DNA of 64,000 nucleotides from Streptococcus canis (GTDB lineage: Bacteria > Bacillota > Bacilli > Lactobacillales > Streptococcaceae), in the NCBI RefSeq assembly GCF_900636575.1, contig NZ_LR134293.1, forward strand, positions 1,799,501 to 1,863,500, written 5' to 3'. Under the pieces are notes generated by a model, which worked only from the letters and a program-made list of their open reading frames with translations, ran no database searches and was not told where the DNA came from. Shown piece after piece: positions 20,386-29,423 of the stretch. How positions within the stretch are numbered: position 1 is the first letter of the stretch; every line of letters begins with the position of its first letter. The position numbers and the translations under genes are program-made.

Positions 20386-20414
20386 AGTATAGCAAAAAAG
20401 AAAAATAATAACAA
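20386..20414 (-). promoter_or_regulatory. Promoter of the pyr operon
   Basis: Minus strand TTGTTA (20409-20414), 17 bases, TATACT (20386-20391). Transcription would start near 20379, giving a leader of about 150 bases that includes the whole attenuator. Confidence 0.75.
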
Positions 20415-20447
20415 GCTTTTTTCCAAAAAAATAAGTCTTAAGACCTA

Positions 20448-20476
20448 TTGATTTTGTACTGTGACAATAGTACAAT
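20448..20476 (+). promoter_or_regulatory. Promoter and palindrome ahead of the plus-strand TVP38 gene
   Basis: TTGATT (20448-20453), 17 bases, TACAAT (20471-20476). A perfect inverted repeat TTGTACT-N8-AGTACAA (20454-20460 and 20469-20475) fills the spacer and covers most of the -10 box, as expected for a repressor site. The regulator is not identifiable. Confidence 0.6.
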
Positions 20477-20507
20477 AATGTTAAAGAAATGAAAGCGAGA
20501 GATTCCT

Positions 20508-21122
20508 ATGCAATCTAAAACTTGGACGTTAACCCACAAACAAACCATTCAACTTCTCACTGCTTTTGGAATTGGCTTATCCTTACTCTTTTTAGTTTAT
20601 TTCCAGCAACACCCTAACTTCTTTGCTGTGGGAGGCACTTTTCAAGCCTACCTCGTCAAACTTGGTATCTTAGCTCCTTGTTTATTTATCCTTATTCAGA
20701 TTATTCAAGTTGTTTATCCAGTTATCCCTGGGGGCTTGACCTGCGTCTTAGGCCATGTCGTCTTTGGGCCTTTCCTAGGCTTCATTTATAATACCGTTGG
20801 TATTTTTATCGGCTCTCTCATTAGTTTCTTACTGGCTCGAAAATACGGTGAACAATTTGCTAAGGCTTTTGTTTCTGGAGAAACCTACAGCAAGTACATC
20901 CCTTATCTAGATAAGGGAAAATACTTCGAACGTTTCCTAGCTGCCGCTTTTATTCTACCTGGTTTCCCAGATGATTTTCTCTGCATGGTCGCTGGACTTG
21001 GCAACATGTCACTCCGCAAATTTACAATGATTTTCTTACTTGCTAAACCGATTACCCTCTACATCTACACTGTGCTCACTTACCAAGGTATCCAGATCGT
21101 TGGTCAAGTCTTACAACCTTAA
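20508..21122 (+). CDS. TVP38/TMEM64 (DedA-like, VTT domain) membrane protein
   Basis: A 204-residue membrane protein with 5-6 hydrophobic segments and the VTT signature (VYPVIPGGLTCVLG, FGPFLGFIYNTVGIFIGS). It is paralogous to the protein at 8756-9373: both share the IIQVV-x-PxIPGG motif, the ARKYG/VRKYG segment and the C-terminal KPI/RPI helix. Family members act in membrane lipid handling; the specific role here is unknown. It is a single-gene plus-strand unit, divergent from pyrR, with its own promoter and terminator and only a weak ribosome site. Confidence 0.8.
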   Translation: MQSKTWTLTHKQTIQLLTAFGIGLSLLFLVYFQQHPNFFAVGGTFQAYLVKLGILAPCLFILIQIIQVVYPVIPGGLTCVLGHVVFGPFLGFIYNTVGIFIGSLISFLLARKYGEQFAKAFVSGETYSKYIPYLDKGKYFERFLAAAFILPGFPDDFLCMVAGLGNMSLRKFTMIFLLAKPITLYIYTVLTYQGIQIVGQVLQP

Positions 21123-21177
21123 CCAGACGTGACCATAACTTGTCTGACTGATTCCTTACTCTGGCTCTTCCTTTTCG

Positions 21178-21211
21178 CCCTGCTTTAATCACTGATTAAG
21201 ACAGGGTTTTT
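21178..21211 (+). terminator. Terminator of the plus-strand TVP38 gene
   Basis: CCCTG...TTAAT paired with ATTAA...CAGGG around a short loop, then TTTTT on the plus strand. It sits about 55 bases past the stop. Confidence 0.8.
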
Positions 21212-21214
21212 AGA

Positions 21215-21251
21215 TAAAAAAATGAGGACGGAACCTGCTGTTCCTCCTCAT
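21215..21251 (-). terminator. Terminator of mtaR-lspA-rluD
   Basis: ATGAGGA...GGAAC paired with GTTCC...TCCTCAT (21222-21251), followed on the minus strand by seven T residues. It is convergent with the neighbouring plus-strand terminator and begins right at the rluD stop. Confidence 0.85.
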
Positions 21252-22145
21252 TTATTGTTGTTGTCTTAATTGTTGTAAGGTTTTTTGGAAAATAGCAGGA
21301 GGCTCAACGGTAAATAACATTTCTTCTCCTGTTAAAGGATGGGCTAGACCCAAGGTCTCTGCATGAAGAAATTGACCATGTCCCGACAAGGTTTTACGAG
21401 GTCCATACAAAGGATCACCTGCAACAGGATGACCAATATAGGCCATGTGAACTCGAATTTGATGGGTACGACCTGTTTCAAGCTGTAATTCCACTAAACT
21501 ATAGTCCCCAAAACGTTCCAAAACGGTAAAACGCGTCACTGCTTCCTTACCTTTTGCAGTAACGGCCTGTTTTTTGCGATCTTTCTCACTGCGTCCAATA
21601 GGTGCTTCAATAAGCCCCCGATCATTTGGTAAATTTCCATGAACGATAGCAAGGTATTTCCTCAAAGATTTTTTAGCCTTTAATTCTTCTGCCAAGGCCT
21701 GATGAGCAACATCTGTTTTAGCCACCATTAAGAGACCAGAAGTATCCTTGTCAATCCGATGCACAATCCCCGGACGGACTACACCATTGATAGAAGACAA
21801 ATCTTTAATATGGTACATCAAGGCATTTACCAGCGTTCCAGAAGGATGACCAGCGGAAGGATGAACCACCATTCCTTGAGGTTTATTAATAATGGCGAGG
21901 GCTTCATCTTCATAGATAACGTCCAAAGGAATATCCTGAGCTTGGTACTCTAATACTTCTTCTTTAGGGAGTTCAAAACAAATGACATCACCTGCCTGAA
22001 CTGTATATTTTGCCTTTTTTTGCTGACCATTAACCCAAACAAGGCCTTGCTTAATTTGGTCATTGGCTTGACCACGTGACAGGGGGCTTAAATCAGCTAG
22101 AGCCTTGTCCAAGCGTTGCCCCGATGTTATCACATTAATTTCCAT
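21252..22145 (-). CDS. rluD: RluD-family 23S rRNA pseudouridine synthase
   Basis: A 297-residue enzyme with an N-terminal S4 RNA-binding domain (about residues 10-60) and an RluA-type catalytic domain. The catalytic aspartate lies in the motif [17 protein letters not shown] (about residues 128-144), and the [20 protein letters not shown] segment follows. It isomerises uridines in large-subunit rRNA. The exact target is inferred from similarity to RluD, and the RluB/RluC-type paralogues cannot be told apart with certainty. Its start overlaps lspA by 11 bases, the common lspA-rluD pairing. Confidence 0.9.
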   Translation of the reverse strand: MEINVITSGQRLDKALADLSPLSRGQANDQIKQGLVWVNGQQKKAKYTVQAGDVICFELPKEEVLEYQAQDIPLDVIYEDEALAIINKPQGMVVHPSAGHPSGTLVNALMYHIKDLSSINGVVRPGIVHRIDKDTSGLLMVAKTDVAHQALAEELKAKKSLRKYLAIVHGNLPNDRGLIEAPIGRSEKDRKKQAVTAKGKEAVTRFTVLERFGDYSLVELQLETGRTHQIRVHMAYIGHPVAGDPLYGPRKTLSGHGQFLHAETLGLAHPLTGEEMLFTVEPPAIFQKTLQQLRQQQ

Positions 22146-22593
22146 AATCCTCTTCTTTCCATAAACACACTACTAATAATATGACACCAACGGTAAGGTA
22201 TGAATCTGCCACATTAAAAATGGCAAAATCCACAAAGTCTAAATGAACCATATCAATCACGTAAGCTAAGCGCAAACGATCAATAAAATTACCGATTCCA
22301 CCAGAAACAATAAGTAAAAGAGCCAATTGTTTCCAAAATGTCATTTGAGGATGTTTAATAAGATAATAAATAGCATAACCAACCACTAAGACGGTTATCA
22401 CAATAAAAAACCATTGTTGGTCTTGTAACATGGAAAAAGCTGCCCCATTGTTTTGCAAGTAAGTCAAACTAACCAAACCTGGAATAAAGGGCTTGACCTC
22501 CCCTAATGAGATATGAGAAACAATCCAAATCTTGCTCAATTGGTCTAAAGCAACTAGAAAAATGCCACTCAACAGAAAAAGTATTTTTTTCAC
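22135..22593 (-). CDS. lspA: Lipoprotein signal peptidase (signal peptidase II)
   Basis: Membrane aspartyl protease that cleaves prolipoproteins before the lipidated cysteine. It is 152 aa with four membrane helices. Catalytic aspartates are in [10 protein letters not shown] and [12 protein letters not shown], and the conserved NNGAAFS motif is present. It overlaps both neighbours: its start is inside the end of the LysR regulator and its stop is inside rluD. This indicates one tightly coupled transcript. Confidence 0.95.
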   Translation of the reverse strand: MKKILFLLSGIFLVALDQLSKIWIVSHISLGEVKPFIPGLVSLTYLQNNGAAFSMLQDQQWFFIVITVLVVGYAIYYLIKHPQMTFWKQLALLLIVSGGIGNFIDRLRLAYVIDMVHLDFVDFAIFNVADSYLTVGVILLVVCLWKEEDYGN

Positions 22594-23504
22594 AATAAGC
22601 CTTTCCTTCTTTCCTCAAAATAATCTTTTAAAATCGTCACAAAGGTGGCTCCAGCAACCGAAAGGTTTTTGTCTTTGCGTTTAACATAAATCATTCGATT
22701 ATCAATATGATCGGCTAAAGGAATCACTTTAATCCCATTGACACTCCGTTGATCAAGAAAACCTGATCCTGTCGCAAAAGCATTGGTTCTCTCTAAAATA
22801 CCGTTCAAGGTTGCCCTATCTGACACATTATAAATACGAGGACATTCACTAGTATCCACAAAATTTTCAGAATAATACAAGTACTCATCTTTTTCCTGAG
22901 TAAATCTTACCGCAGGTAATCCTTGAATATCTTTCAGATAGAGAGCTTCACGATTAGCCAATGGATGCGTTTTAGACAGGTAAATATGGGTAGTAAAGGG
23001 AATTAAAGAAATGTATTCCAAGCCTAGCTTATCCATGCGTTGAAAGAGACCCTTTTGATTATCTGCATTCAAGTAAATAATACCAATTTCACTATTTCCC
23101 TGCGCTACTTCGTCTAAAATTTGAATGGTTGTTGATTCAAAGATACGAAAGACACGATGACCATCGTATTGTTGTGAAAAGGCCGTAATCAGAGGTGGCA
23201 AGAAGTCATAATGTTGGCTAGCAATTGAAAATTCATTGTGATCCAAATCAGCTTGTGAAAAGTTTTTTTCAAAAGAATCAAAGCATTTGACTACTTCTAA
23301 AGCTTTCTCATAGAAAACTAGCCCTTGACTGGTCAATACTGTCCCTGAAGTGGTTCGATTAAAAATTTGAAACCCGAGTTCCGCTTCTAAATCTTTAACA
23401 GAAACTGATAGGCTCGGCTGACTAACAAACAATTTGGAGGCAGCTCCCCGAAAGGTTCCATTATTAGCGATGGCAACCACATAGCGTAACTGTTGAATAT
23501 TCAT
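22590..23504 (-). CDS. mtaR: LysR-family regulator, MtaR/CpsY-like
   Basis: A 304-residue LysR-type regulator: an N-terminal winged helix ([18 protein letters not shown], then [20 protein letters not shown]) and a C-terminal periplasmic-binding-like effector domain. Its placement directly before lspA is that of MtaR in group B streptococcus and CpsY in other streptococci. Those proteins control methionine transport and adaptation to phagocytes; this assignment rests on memory of the sequence and context. An AGGAAGG ribosome site precedes the ATG. Confidence 0.7.
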   Translation of the reverse strand: MNIQQLRYVVAIANNGTFRGAASKLFVSQPSLSVSVKDLEAELGFQIFNRTTSGTVLTSQGLVFYEKALEVVKCFDSFEKNFSQADLDHNEFSIASQHYDFLPPLITAFSQQYDGHRVFRIFESTTIQILDEVAQGNSEIGIIYLNADNQKGLFQRMDKLGLEYISLIPFTTHIYLSKTHPLANREALYLKDIQGLPAVRFTQEKDEYLYYSENFVDTSECPRIYNVSDRATLNGILERTNAFATGSGFLDQRSVNGIKVIPLADHIDNRMIYVKRKDKNLSVAGATFVTILKDYFEERRKGLL

Positions 23505-23533
23505 TGCTTTCCTTCCTAAAACTATTATCCTTA

Positions 23534-23539
23534 ATTATA
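23534..23539 (-). promoter_or_regulatory. Extended -10 promoter of mtaR-lspA-rluD
   Basis: Minus strand TATAAT preceded by TGG (extended -10 TGnTATAAT). No strong -35 box was found at 16-18 bases. Confidence 0.55.
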
Positions 23540-23788
23540 CCATAAAGCCAGTCATAACAACATCTTCTGATATTGTTTTATTATGTTAGCTTCTTGCAAT
23601 CAGAACTACTGCCCTAAATAGGCAACTACAACCTTCAGTAGGATTGAAACAAACAATGAAAATCCAATAAAACCTGATTGTGAAACTATCCAAACAACAA
23701 TGAATGTCTATACTCACGTCACAAAAGATTTAGAGAATAAAACAAGTTTACTTCCTACATTGGTTTTTAAAATACAGGTGTACCAAAA
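23540..23788. other. Intergenic stretch between rpmA and mtaR without a gene
   Basis: This forms most of a 341-base gene-free interval. I see no open frame of note and no convincing repeat. A GGATTGAAAC string near 23640 looks like part of a CRISPR repeat but occurs once only. Confidence 0.5.
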
Positions 23789-23822
23789 CAAAAAAAGAGG
23801 CTCCCCGAAGAGTCGGAAAGCC
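23789..23822 (-). terminator. Terminator of rplU-prp-rpmA
   Basis: Stem GGCTTTCCGA with TCGGGGAGCC (23799-23822, with G-U pairs) and a 4-base loop, then a seven-base T-run on the minus strand. It lies 23 bases after the rpmA stop. Confidence 0.85.
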
Positions 23823-23845
23823 TTATTTAATGCGATGTTAAACAA

Positions 23846-24139
23846 TTATTTAGCTACTGGGTAAACTGATACTTGTTTTTTATCGCGCCCTTTACGTTCG
23901 AAACGTACAACACCTTCAACTTTAGCGAAAAGGGTGTCATCTCCACCACGGCCTACGTTTACACCTGGGTAGATATGAGTTCCACGTTGACGGTAAAGGA
24001 TTGACCCACCTGAAACAGTTTGACCGTCAGCCGCTTTAGCACCAAGACGTTTAGCTTGTGAATCACGTCCGTTTGATGTAGAACCTCCACCTTTTTTGTG
24101 GGCGAAAAGTTGCAAGTTAGCAAGATTCATTTTTAACAT
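23846..24139 (-). CDS. rpmA: 50S ribosomal protein L27, with cleavable N-terminal extension
   Basis: L27 reaches into the peptidyl-transferase centre. The 97-residue precursor begins [20 protein letters not shown]; the NLQLF segment before AHKKGG is the Firmicute extension removed by the Prp protease, as shown in Staphylococcus aureus. The prp gene lies immediately upstream, 27 bases away, consistent with that processing. Mature L27 would start at AHKKGGGS. The AGAGG ribosome site fits the first ATG. Confidence 0.96.
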
Positions 24140-24166
24140 AATGTTGTTTCCTCTCTTAAAATAAAT

Positions 24167-24493
24167 TTAGATGACCTGCGTGTTGACAAATTTCGAAGAA
24201 TCTTTTGCCAAACTGGTCATTCCTAGAAGAAAAGATTCAAATAATAGTTGAACTTTCTCCTGGTTGTCATGCGGTGGTATCGTAATAGCCATATACCCAC
24301 CTTCAACCTCATTAAGATTTACTGCTGCTTGGCAATCTGCTAACACTTCAAGAGAATTAACAAAGTTAATAGCTAGAGTACTAACAGAAGCACAGACAAT
24401 ATCAAAGCCATGTTTACCACTACCAGCATGACCTGTCAGTGTAACACTGCTCAATTGACCATCTTTTTGGCGAGTAAAAATTGCTTTAATCAT
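24167..24493 (-). CDS. prp: Ribosomal-processing cysteine protease Prp
   Basis: A 108-residue protein (YsxB family). The catalytic histidine is in LTGHAGSGKHG (about residue 22) and the catalytic cysteine in DIVCASVS (about residue 34). It removes the N-terminal extension of ribosomal protein L27. It lies between rplU and rpmA, the conserved rplU-prp-rpmA order, and the neighbouring rpmA carries the matching cleavage motif. Confidence 0.92.
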   Translation of the reverse strand: MIKAIFTRQKDGQLSSVTLTGHAGSGKHGFDIVCASVSTLAINFVNSLEVLADCQAAVNLNEVEGGYMAITIPPHDNQEKVQLLFESFLLGMTSLAKDSSKFVNTQVI

Positions 24494-24504
24494 AAGCTAG
24501 TAAA

Positions 24505-24819
24505 TTAAGCGTTGATTGCGTTGATGACAACTTTAGTGTAAGGTTGACGATGACCTTGTTTACGGTGGCTACCTTTTTTAGGTTTGTACTTGAATGTTAC
24601 AACTTTCTTTTGTTTTCCTTGCTTTTCAACAGTTCCAACAACAGTAGCCCCTTCAACAACTGGAGTACCAACTACAGTTTTGTCACCACCGACAAGAACA
24701 ACTTCGTTAAAAGTAACCTCTGCGCCAGCTTCAGCGTCAATTTTCTCAACGTAGATTGCTTGACCTACTTCAACTTTAACTTGTTTTCCACCAGTTTTGA
24801 TGATTGCGTATGTGCTCAT
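24505..24819 (-). CDS. rplU: 50S ribosomal protein L21
   Basis: A 104-residue 23S rRNA-binding protein with the typical start [20 protein letters not shown] and the C-terminal basic segment [19 protein letters not shown]. The AGGAGGTGC ribosome site precedes the ATG. It is the first gene of the L21-Prp-L27 operon and is preceded by a structured leader of about 120 bases. Confidence 0.97.
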   Translation of the reverse strand: MSTYAIIKTGGKQVKVEVGQAIYVEKIDAEAGAEVTFNEVVLVGGDKTVVGTPVVEGATVVGTVEKQGKQKKVVTFKYKPKKGSHRKQGHRQPYTKVVINAINA

Positions 24820-24837
24820 GATGCACCTCCTATATAA

Positions 24838-24942
24838 TTTTTACTTGAGGTCTCCCTCTGTGAAGACTCGCCTGTAATCGTGAGACTTGGTCTACTTGAA
24901 AACGATTTTCGTGCGGTTGCACAGGATGTGCATTTAGTCAAC
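24838..24942 (-). ncRNA. L21-type ribosomal protein leader
   Basis: The untranslated leader of the rplU operon, about 105 bases on the minus strand from the predicted start near 24942. It contains several complementary blocks (GCACATCCTGTGC near 24920, and AGACCAAGTCTC then GAGTCTTC/GGGAGACCTC near 24845-24890). Position and size match the Firmicute L21 leader family, in which the protein is thought to autoregulate. Folding was judged by eye only. Confidence 0.6.
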
Positions 24943-24948
24943 GCTACT

Positions 24949-24977
24949 ATTTTAGCACCATTATTATTTTTTATCAA
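24949..24977 (-). promoter_or_regulatory. Promoter of rplU-prp-rpmA
   Basis: Minus strand TTGATA (24972-24977), 17 bases, TAAAAT (24949-24954), a good sigma-A promoter upstream of the L21 leader. Confidence 0.8.
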
Positions 24978-25032
24978 GGAAAATTAGTCTTATTGATGAA
25001 TTTTTTGAAAGCTAGCTCTTCTACTGTCTGAT

Positions 25033-26232
25033 CTAAGACCTCCAGTTGAGATGAACCAAGTCTTTAATCTCTTGATAAGCAAGGGTTGCTTTTTCTTTGG
25101 TAGCATCGTCAATTTTATTATAGTATTTTCCACCTTTGATAAAATCTTCTAAAACCATGGTGCGATAGTTATAAAGTTCAAAACCTTCCTTGCCATAAAT
25201 CCCTTTTGCCTTGGCTAAAACCATGGTTGGATGTGCTTTAACTGTTTTAATCGTTGTTTTTTTGCCCCTTTTCTCAAAGGTAAGATCCATTAGTAAACCA
25301 CGCTCGGTCCAAATATCATCTAACGTTTCAAGACGTTGATTTGAAATGAAATTCCCCATGGAATAAATAATAAGTTTTTTCTCCTTACCTTTGACAATCG
25401 TCTCGGATGGTTCAATAACATGCGGATGGCCTCCTAGAACAACATCAGCTCCCCAATCAATCATTTTGTGATAAAGTTCTTTTTGCTCTGCTGTCGGTTC
25501 TAAGGCATATTCTGTTCCCATTTGTGGCATGACAATGGTCACATCAGCCTTCTTTTCAGCTAGCTGAAGTTCTTTTTTCATTTTAGCTTCATCTAAATCA
25601 GACATATGTTTGTCATACTCGTCCTTGCTAAGAGTGGCCTCCATGCCATTGTAACCATAAGAATAACCCAGTATCGCAATTTTGATACCATTGACATTTT
25701 TAATTAAGAAGGGTTCTTTTGAACGATCTTTATCATAAATGCCAATACTGTCTATGCCTAGTTGATGAAAAACCTTTTTGGTATTGAGGGCACCTTCCAA
25801 TTGCGAATCTAAAATATGATTATGGGCTAAATCAACCACATCATAACCAGTCTTTTTGAGGGCACTTGCAATCTCTTCTGGAGCATTAAACAAGGGGTAG
25901 CCTGCTAAGGGATAGTCTGGGCTAATGGTCCCTTCATAATCTCCAATCGCTAAATCAGCCTTACTAATCCAGTCCTTGACATATTCAAAATAAGGATTAA
26001 AATCATAGGTATCATCAGCTTTTCTAGCACTCATGTAAAGAATATCATGAATCAAAATGTCACCATTAGCAACCACACGTGCTGTTTTGACTTTTTGCTG
26101 AGCAGATTTTTGAGTTGCTAGTTCATTTTTTTGAAATCCAAGTAGGTCATAAATTAAACCAAATAGCAAAAGTGCAGCGATAAGTGCAACAACTGTTGCC
26201 ATTGTTTTTTTGTACTGAATATTTTTAATCAA
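25033..26232 (-). CDS. CapA-family (poly-gamma-glutamate synthesis-like) anchored metallophosphatase
   Basis: About 399 residues: an N-terminal membrane anchor (MATVVALIAALLLFGLIYDLLGF) and an extracellular CapA domain (PGA_cap), a calcineurin-like fold with GDYEGTI, DLAHNHILD, ILGYSYGYNG and the metal-binding GGHPHVIEP. Family members take part in poly-gamma-glutamate capsule production, but no capB or capC genes are nearby, so the role is unknown. The start is taken as the TTG at 26232 (LIKNIQYKK), 7 bases after GGAGG. The frame runs 33 codons further upstream, but that part crosses the promoter and is not translated. Confidence 0.75.
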   Translation of the reverse strand: MIKNIQYKKTMATVVALIAALLLFGLIYDLLGFQKNELATQKSAQQKVKTARVVANGDILIHDILYMSARKADDTYDFNPYFEYVKDWISKADLAIGDYEGTISPDYPLAGYPLFNAPEEIASALKKTGYDVVDLAHNHILDSQLEGALNTKKVFHQLGIDSIGIYDKDRSKEPFLIKNVNGIKIAILGYSYGYNGMEATLSKDEYDKHMSDLDEAKMKKELQLAEKKADVTIVMPQMGTEYALEPTAEQKELYHKMIDWGADVVLGGHPHVIEPSETIVKGKEKKLIIYSMGNFISNQRLETLDDIWTERGLLMDLTFEKRGKKTTIKTVKAHPTMVLAKAKGIYGKEGFELYNYRTMVLEDFIKGGKYYNKIDDATKEKATLAYQEIKDLVHLNWRS

Positions 26233-26253
26233 GACACGCCCTCCTTTTTCTCT

Positions 26254-26259
26254 ATTATA
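26254..26259 (-). promoter_or_regulatory. Extended -10 promoter of the CapA-like gene
   Basis: Minus strand TGTTATAAT (TGnTATAAT) about 22 bases before the TTG start. It supports the downstream TTG start rather than an upstream ATG. Confidence 0.55.
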
Positions 26260-26368
26260 ACATCTTGCCTCACAATTTTCCTCCTTCATTGCAGCAAAAA
26301 AGCCCTTATAAAGGCTTTTCAATAGTATCACTACTAACTGCTAAAAGGTTCACACTTGACCTTTTCTT

Positions 26369-27583
26369 TTAGAGTAAGGCATCTATGAGGTTTTCAACTT
26401 CATCATTAACCACTTCAGGTGTGATTTCTGTTACGATAATTCCTGACACAGCACGCTGGACAAGACCATCAATGTCAAAGCGTTCTTCATATTTTTCAAC
26501 GTTGCTTAGTTTAGGGTTAGTTTTAGGACGATCTGGTGCAAAAATAGTACAGCAATCTTCAAAAGGCTGAATAGAAATATCAAACGTATCAATCGCCTGA
26601 GCCATCTCGATAATTTCAAGTTTATCCATTGTCACGACTGGTCTAATAATTGGGGTTGACGTTACTGCATTAATCGCCTGCATGCTTTCAAGGGTTTGGC
26701 TGGCGACCTGTCCAAGGCTTTCACCGTTAACAATAACAAGACCCTTACGTTGCTCACGAATAGCATCTGTAATCCGCATCATAAAACGGCGGGTCAAGGT
26801 CATGAGGTAAGCCTCTGGAGCTTTATTCTTAATCTCTTCTTGAATTTCCGTAAAGGGAACCTCAATAAATTGGATATTTCCACCAAAACGGGTTAAGCGG
26901 CGAGTGAGGTCTTGGGCCTTTGCCAAGGCACCTGGACTGGTGTAAGGAGGACTAGCAAAATGCACTGCTTCAATATCAAGACCACGTTTAAGAGCCAAGT
27001 ATCCAGCCACTGGTGAATCAATCCCACCTGATAACATTAACATTCCCTTGCCTGAAGTACCTACTGGCAGTCCACCAGCTCCCTTAATCTCTTCATAAGA
27101 AATGTAGGCCGCTTCATCACGAATTTCAACTTTGAGGGTCACATCAGGACGCTTCATTTGAGCTTGGATATTTGGGAGAACCTCAAAAACAGCTCCGCCG
27201 AGAAGACTGTTAAGCTCACGACTATCCAATTCAAACTGATGATCACTGCGCTTGCTGGCAATTTTAAAGGTCAAGCCTTCATGATACAGAGAGGTCATAA
27301 TCTCTTGAACAGCCGTTACCAAGAGAGGGACACTTTTTTCAATTTTATAAACTGGAGACAGGGCTTGAATACCAAATACTAGTTTTAAAGCTTCTACAAC
27401 AGGCTGATAATCTGTGCCATTTAGATACACATGGGTCCTATCACGATCTGAACGGACAGTAATAGCTGGGAAAGGAGCTAATACGTCCTGAATATTATTT
27501 TTAAGCTTATTAATGAATCGCATGCGATTCTTCCCTTTAGTTGATAGTTCACCATGGCGAACCATAATTTCTGAATAGTTCAT
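26369..27583 (-). CDS. thiI: tRNA 4-thiouridine synthetase ThiI
   Basis: Thiolates U8 of tRNA and may supply sulfur for thiamine. It is 404 aa from the ATG at 27583 ([20 protein letters not shown]): an N-terminal ferredoxin-like and THUMP region (to about residue 165), then a PP-loop ATP pyrophosphatase ([17 protein letters not shown]). There is no C-terminal rhodanese domain; this is the short Firmicute form that takes sulfur from a dedicated cysteine desulfurase. That partner, the upstream gene, ends one base before this ATG. Confidence 0.94.
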   Translation of the reverse strand: MNYSEIMVRHGELSTKGKNRMRFINKLKNNIQDVLAPFPAITVRSDRDRTHVYLNGTDYQPVVEALKLVFGIQALSPVYKIEKSVPLLVTAVQEIMTSLYHEGLTFKIASKRSDHQFELDSRELNSLLGGAVFEVLPNIQAQMKRPDVTLKVEIRDEAAYISYEEIKGAGGLPVGTSGKGMLMLSGGIDSPVAGYLALKRGLDIEAVHFASPPYTSPGALAKAQDLTRRLTRFGGNIQFIEVPFTEIQEEIKNKAPEAYLMTLTRRFMMRITDAIREQRKGLVIVNGESLGQVASQTLESMQAINAVTSTPIIRPVVTMDKLEIIEMAQAIDTFDISIQPFEDCCTIFAPDRPKTNPKLSNVEKYEERFDIDGLVQRAVSGIIVTEITPEVVNDEVENLIDALL

Positions 27584-27584
27584 C

Positions 27585-28727
27585 TTACCTAACTTTCTGT
27601 GTTTTATCATAAATCTGTTTGAATATTGTTAAAAATTGCTCTACTTGGCCCATGTCGTTATCATCATCTAGACTAATACGGACGGCTGTCTGGGCAGCTT
27701 TCACAGGAACTCCCATAGCCACTAGGCTTCCTGCTGGATTGCCTGCCTTGGACGAACATGCACTTGTGGTTGAAATATAAATCTCGTGCTTTTCAAAGGC
27801 ATGGACAATTACTTCTCCTCGCACTCCTCTAATCCCAAAGGTCAAAATATTTGGAGCAAAGCCTTCTTGACCTGAAAATATTGTCACATCTGGATAAGCT
27901 GACAAAGCTTTGTAAATCACATCTCGCATCGCTATTAGTTTAGGCAAGACTTTTACTTGTTTTTCAGTGACTATTCTTAATGCTTTGGCCATACTAGCAA
28001 TCCCTGCAACATTTTCAGTAGTTGAACGCAACTCTTGTTCTTGACCGCCACCTGTCAAGAGAGGATTGAGCCGCTTGCCTGCTTTTTTATAAAGGAAACC
28101 AACACCACGAACACCATGAAATTTGTGTCCTGAAAAAGAAGCCAGATCCACACGATTGGTCATATAGTCACTGACTGATATTTTACCAATGGCTTGAACA
28201 GCATCAACGTGGAAGGTAATGGTTGGTTGGTTGGCCAATAAGTGTGAAATGGCTTTAATAGGTTGAATAGCTCCCATTTCATTATTGACAGCCATGATTG
28301 AGATTAAAATGGTGTCTGGTCTAATCAGCGTAGCTAAAGCATCCACATCAACAACTCCCTGTGCTGTCACTGGTGCACAAGAAACTTCAAATCCTTGTGT
28401 GCGAAGCCATTTGGCACTTTCACTCACGGCAGGATGTTCAATAGCCGAAATAATAATATGCTTTCCAAAAGTAGCTTTTTCAAAAGCAATCCCCTTAATA
28501 GCCCAATTATCACTTTCTGTTCCACCAGAGGTGAAAAAGATTTCCTCTGGCTTGACACTCAGTAAGTCAGCAATTTGCTTGCGAGACGCTTCTAAAATAC
28601 GAAACGCATTTGTCCCCAACTGGTGCAAACTTGAGGGGTTGCCATATATTTTTGTTGCTACTTCTTGGTAAGTTTTAAGAACCTCTCCATAAGGTATGGT
28701 TGTGGCTGCATTATCAAAATAAATCAT
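27585..28727 (-). CDS. Cysteine desulfurase (NifS/IscS family, ThiI partner)
   Basis: PLP enzyme that strips sulfur from cysteine, 380 aa. The PLP lysine is in [15 protein letters not shown] (about residue 203), the [10 protein letters not shown] aspartate/glutamine motif is present, and the persulfide cysteine lies in [11 protein letters not shown] (about residue 322). It sits one base upstream of thiI, the same arrangement as Bacillus nifZ-thiI, so it most likely donates sulfur for tRNA 4-thiouridine rather than for Fe-S assembly. The SD is AAGGTGA. Confidence 0.92.
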   Translation of the reverse strand: MIYFDNAATTIPYGEVLKTYQEVATKIYGNPSSLHQLGTNAFRILEASRKQIADLLSVKPEEIFFTSGGTESDNWAIKGIAFEKATFGKHIIISAIEHPAVSESAKWLRTQGFEVSCAPVTAQGVVDVDALATLIRPDTILISIMAVNNEMGAIQPIKAISHLLANQPTITFHVDAVQAIGKISVSDYMTNRVDLASFSGHKFHGVRGVGFLYKKAGKRLNPLLTGGGQEQELRSTTENVAGIASMAKALRIVTEKQVKVLPKLIAMRDVIYKALSAYPDVTIFSGQEGFAPNILTFGIRGVRGEVIVHAFEKHEIYISTTSACSSKAGNPAGSLVAMGVPVKAAQTAVRISLDDDNDMGQVEQFLTIFKQIYDKTQKVR

Positions 28728-28756
28728 GTGTCACCTTCATTTTTACTCAATACTTT

Positions 28757-28762
28757 ATTGTA
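28757..28762 (-). promoter_or_regulatory. Probable -10 box for the cysteine desulfurase-thiI operon
   Basis: Minus strand TACAAT about 30 bases upstream of the start codon. The -35 is weak (TTTCAT at 16 bases). Confidence 0.45.
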
Positions 28763-28847
28763 TCACAAAATGATTAAAATGAAATCAAGAATATTCGTAT
28801 TACAGGAAGCCTATAGGACGTCCTTGTCCTAGACATAAGGTAAACCG

Positions 28848-28876
28848 TTGACTTCACTTTTTTTCTAGATTATACT
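28848..28876 (+). promoter_or_regulatory. Promoter of the small membrane protein-folC operon
   Basis: TTGACT (28848-28853), 17 bases, TATACT (28871-28876) on the plus strand. Confidence 0.8.
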
Positions 28877-28888
28877 GATAGATGAAGC

Positions 28889-28927
28889 GTTAAGAAAGAG
28901 ATAGACTTCTGTTTCCTCTTTCTTAAC
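28889..28927 (+). promoter_or_regulatory. 5'-terminal mRNA hairpin
   Basis: A perfect 12-base inverted repeat (28889-28900 and 28916-28927, 15-base loop) begins within about six bases of the predicted transcription start. No T-run follows, so it is probably a 5' stabilising or control hairpin rather than a terminator. Confidence 0.55.
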
Positions 28928-28959
28928 CCTAGCATTACGATGATTTAGAGGAGAGAAAT

Positions 28960-29397
28960 ATGTCATCACGTTATTCCCGTCAACAAAAACCTCGTAAATC
29001 AGGAGGTGTCTCCACCCAACATATTAAAACAGGTTTTACAGCTTTTCAAAAATCCATTGCGCTTATTGGTAGTATTTTGAGTATCATCGTGGCAAGCATT
29101 ACCATTACAAGAGCACTGCAGCCAGTACCAGATAAGACCTCTAATGATACACCTAAAGAATCAAGTAATACCATTGTTAAGATTATTGAAAAAGAGTCTT
29201 CTCAAGGTAATCAAAGCCATACAGGCACCTCAGAAACCATAGATGATAATAAGACAACTCTTCCATCATCTTCTACTAGCACACCCTCTCACAACGAGGC
29301 AAATCCTACTACGCCTGAGACACCATCAGCCACTGAAGGAACGCAACTTCCTAATGGAACTGGAGATGCTAATACTGGTCTTCCTACCAACCCTTAA
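28960..29397 (+). CDS. Small single-pass membrane protein with low-complexity tail
   Basis: 145 residues, not assigned to a characterised family. A basic N-terminus (SSRYSRQQKPRKSGG) precedes one membrane segment (FQKSIALIGSILSIIVASITITRAL region, about residues 28-52) and a Ser/Thr/Pro-rich extracellular tail of about 80 residues with no LPXTG motif. The ribosome site is GAGGAGAG. It is the first gene of a plus-strand pair with folC, 26 bases apart. The composition suggests a spacer or wall-spanning tail; no function can be claimed. Confidence 0.75.
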   Translation: MSSRYSRQQKPRKSGGVSTQHIKTGFTAFQKSIALIGSILSIIVASITITRALQPVPDKTSNDTPKESSNTIVKIIEKESSQGNQSHTGTSETIDDNKTTLPSSSTSTPSHNEANPTTPETPSATEGTQLPNGTGDANTGLPTNP

Positions 29398-29423
29398 AAG
29401 CACTGTTAGAAGGACAAGAAATA

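Noticed and set aside
23640..23700. GGATTGAAAC-like string resembling the end of a CRISPR repeat.
   Set aside because: It occurs once, without regularly spaced copies or cas genes nearby; chance match in AT-rich intergenic DNA.
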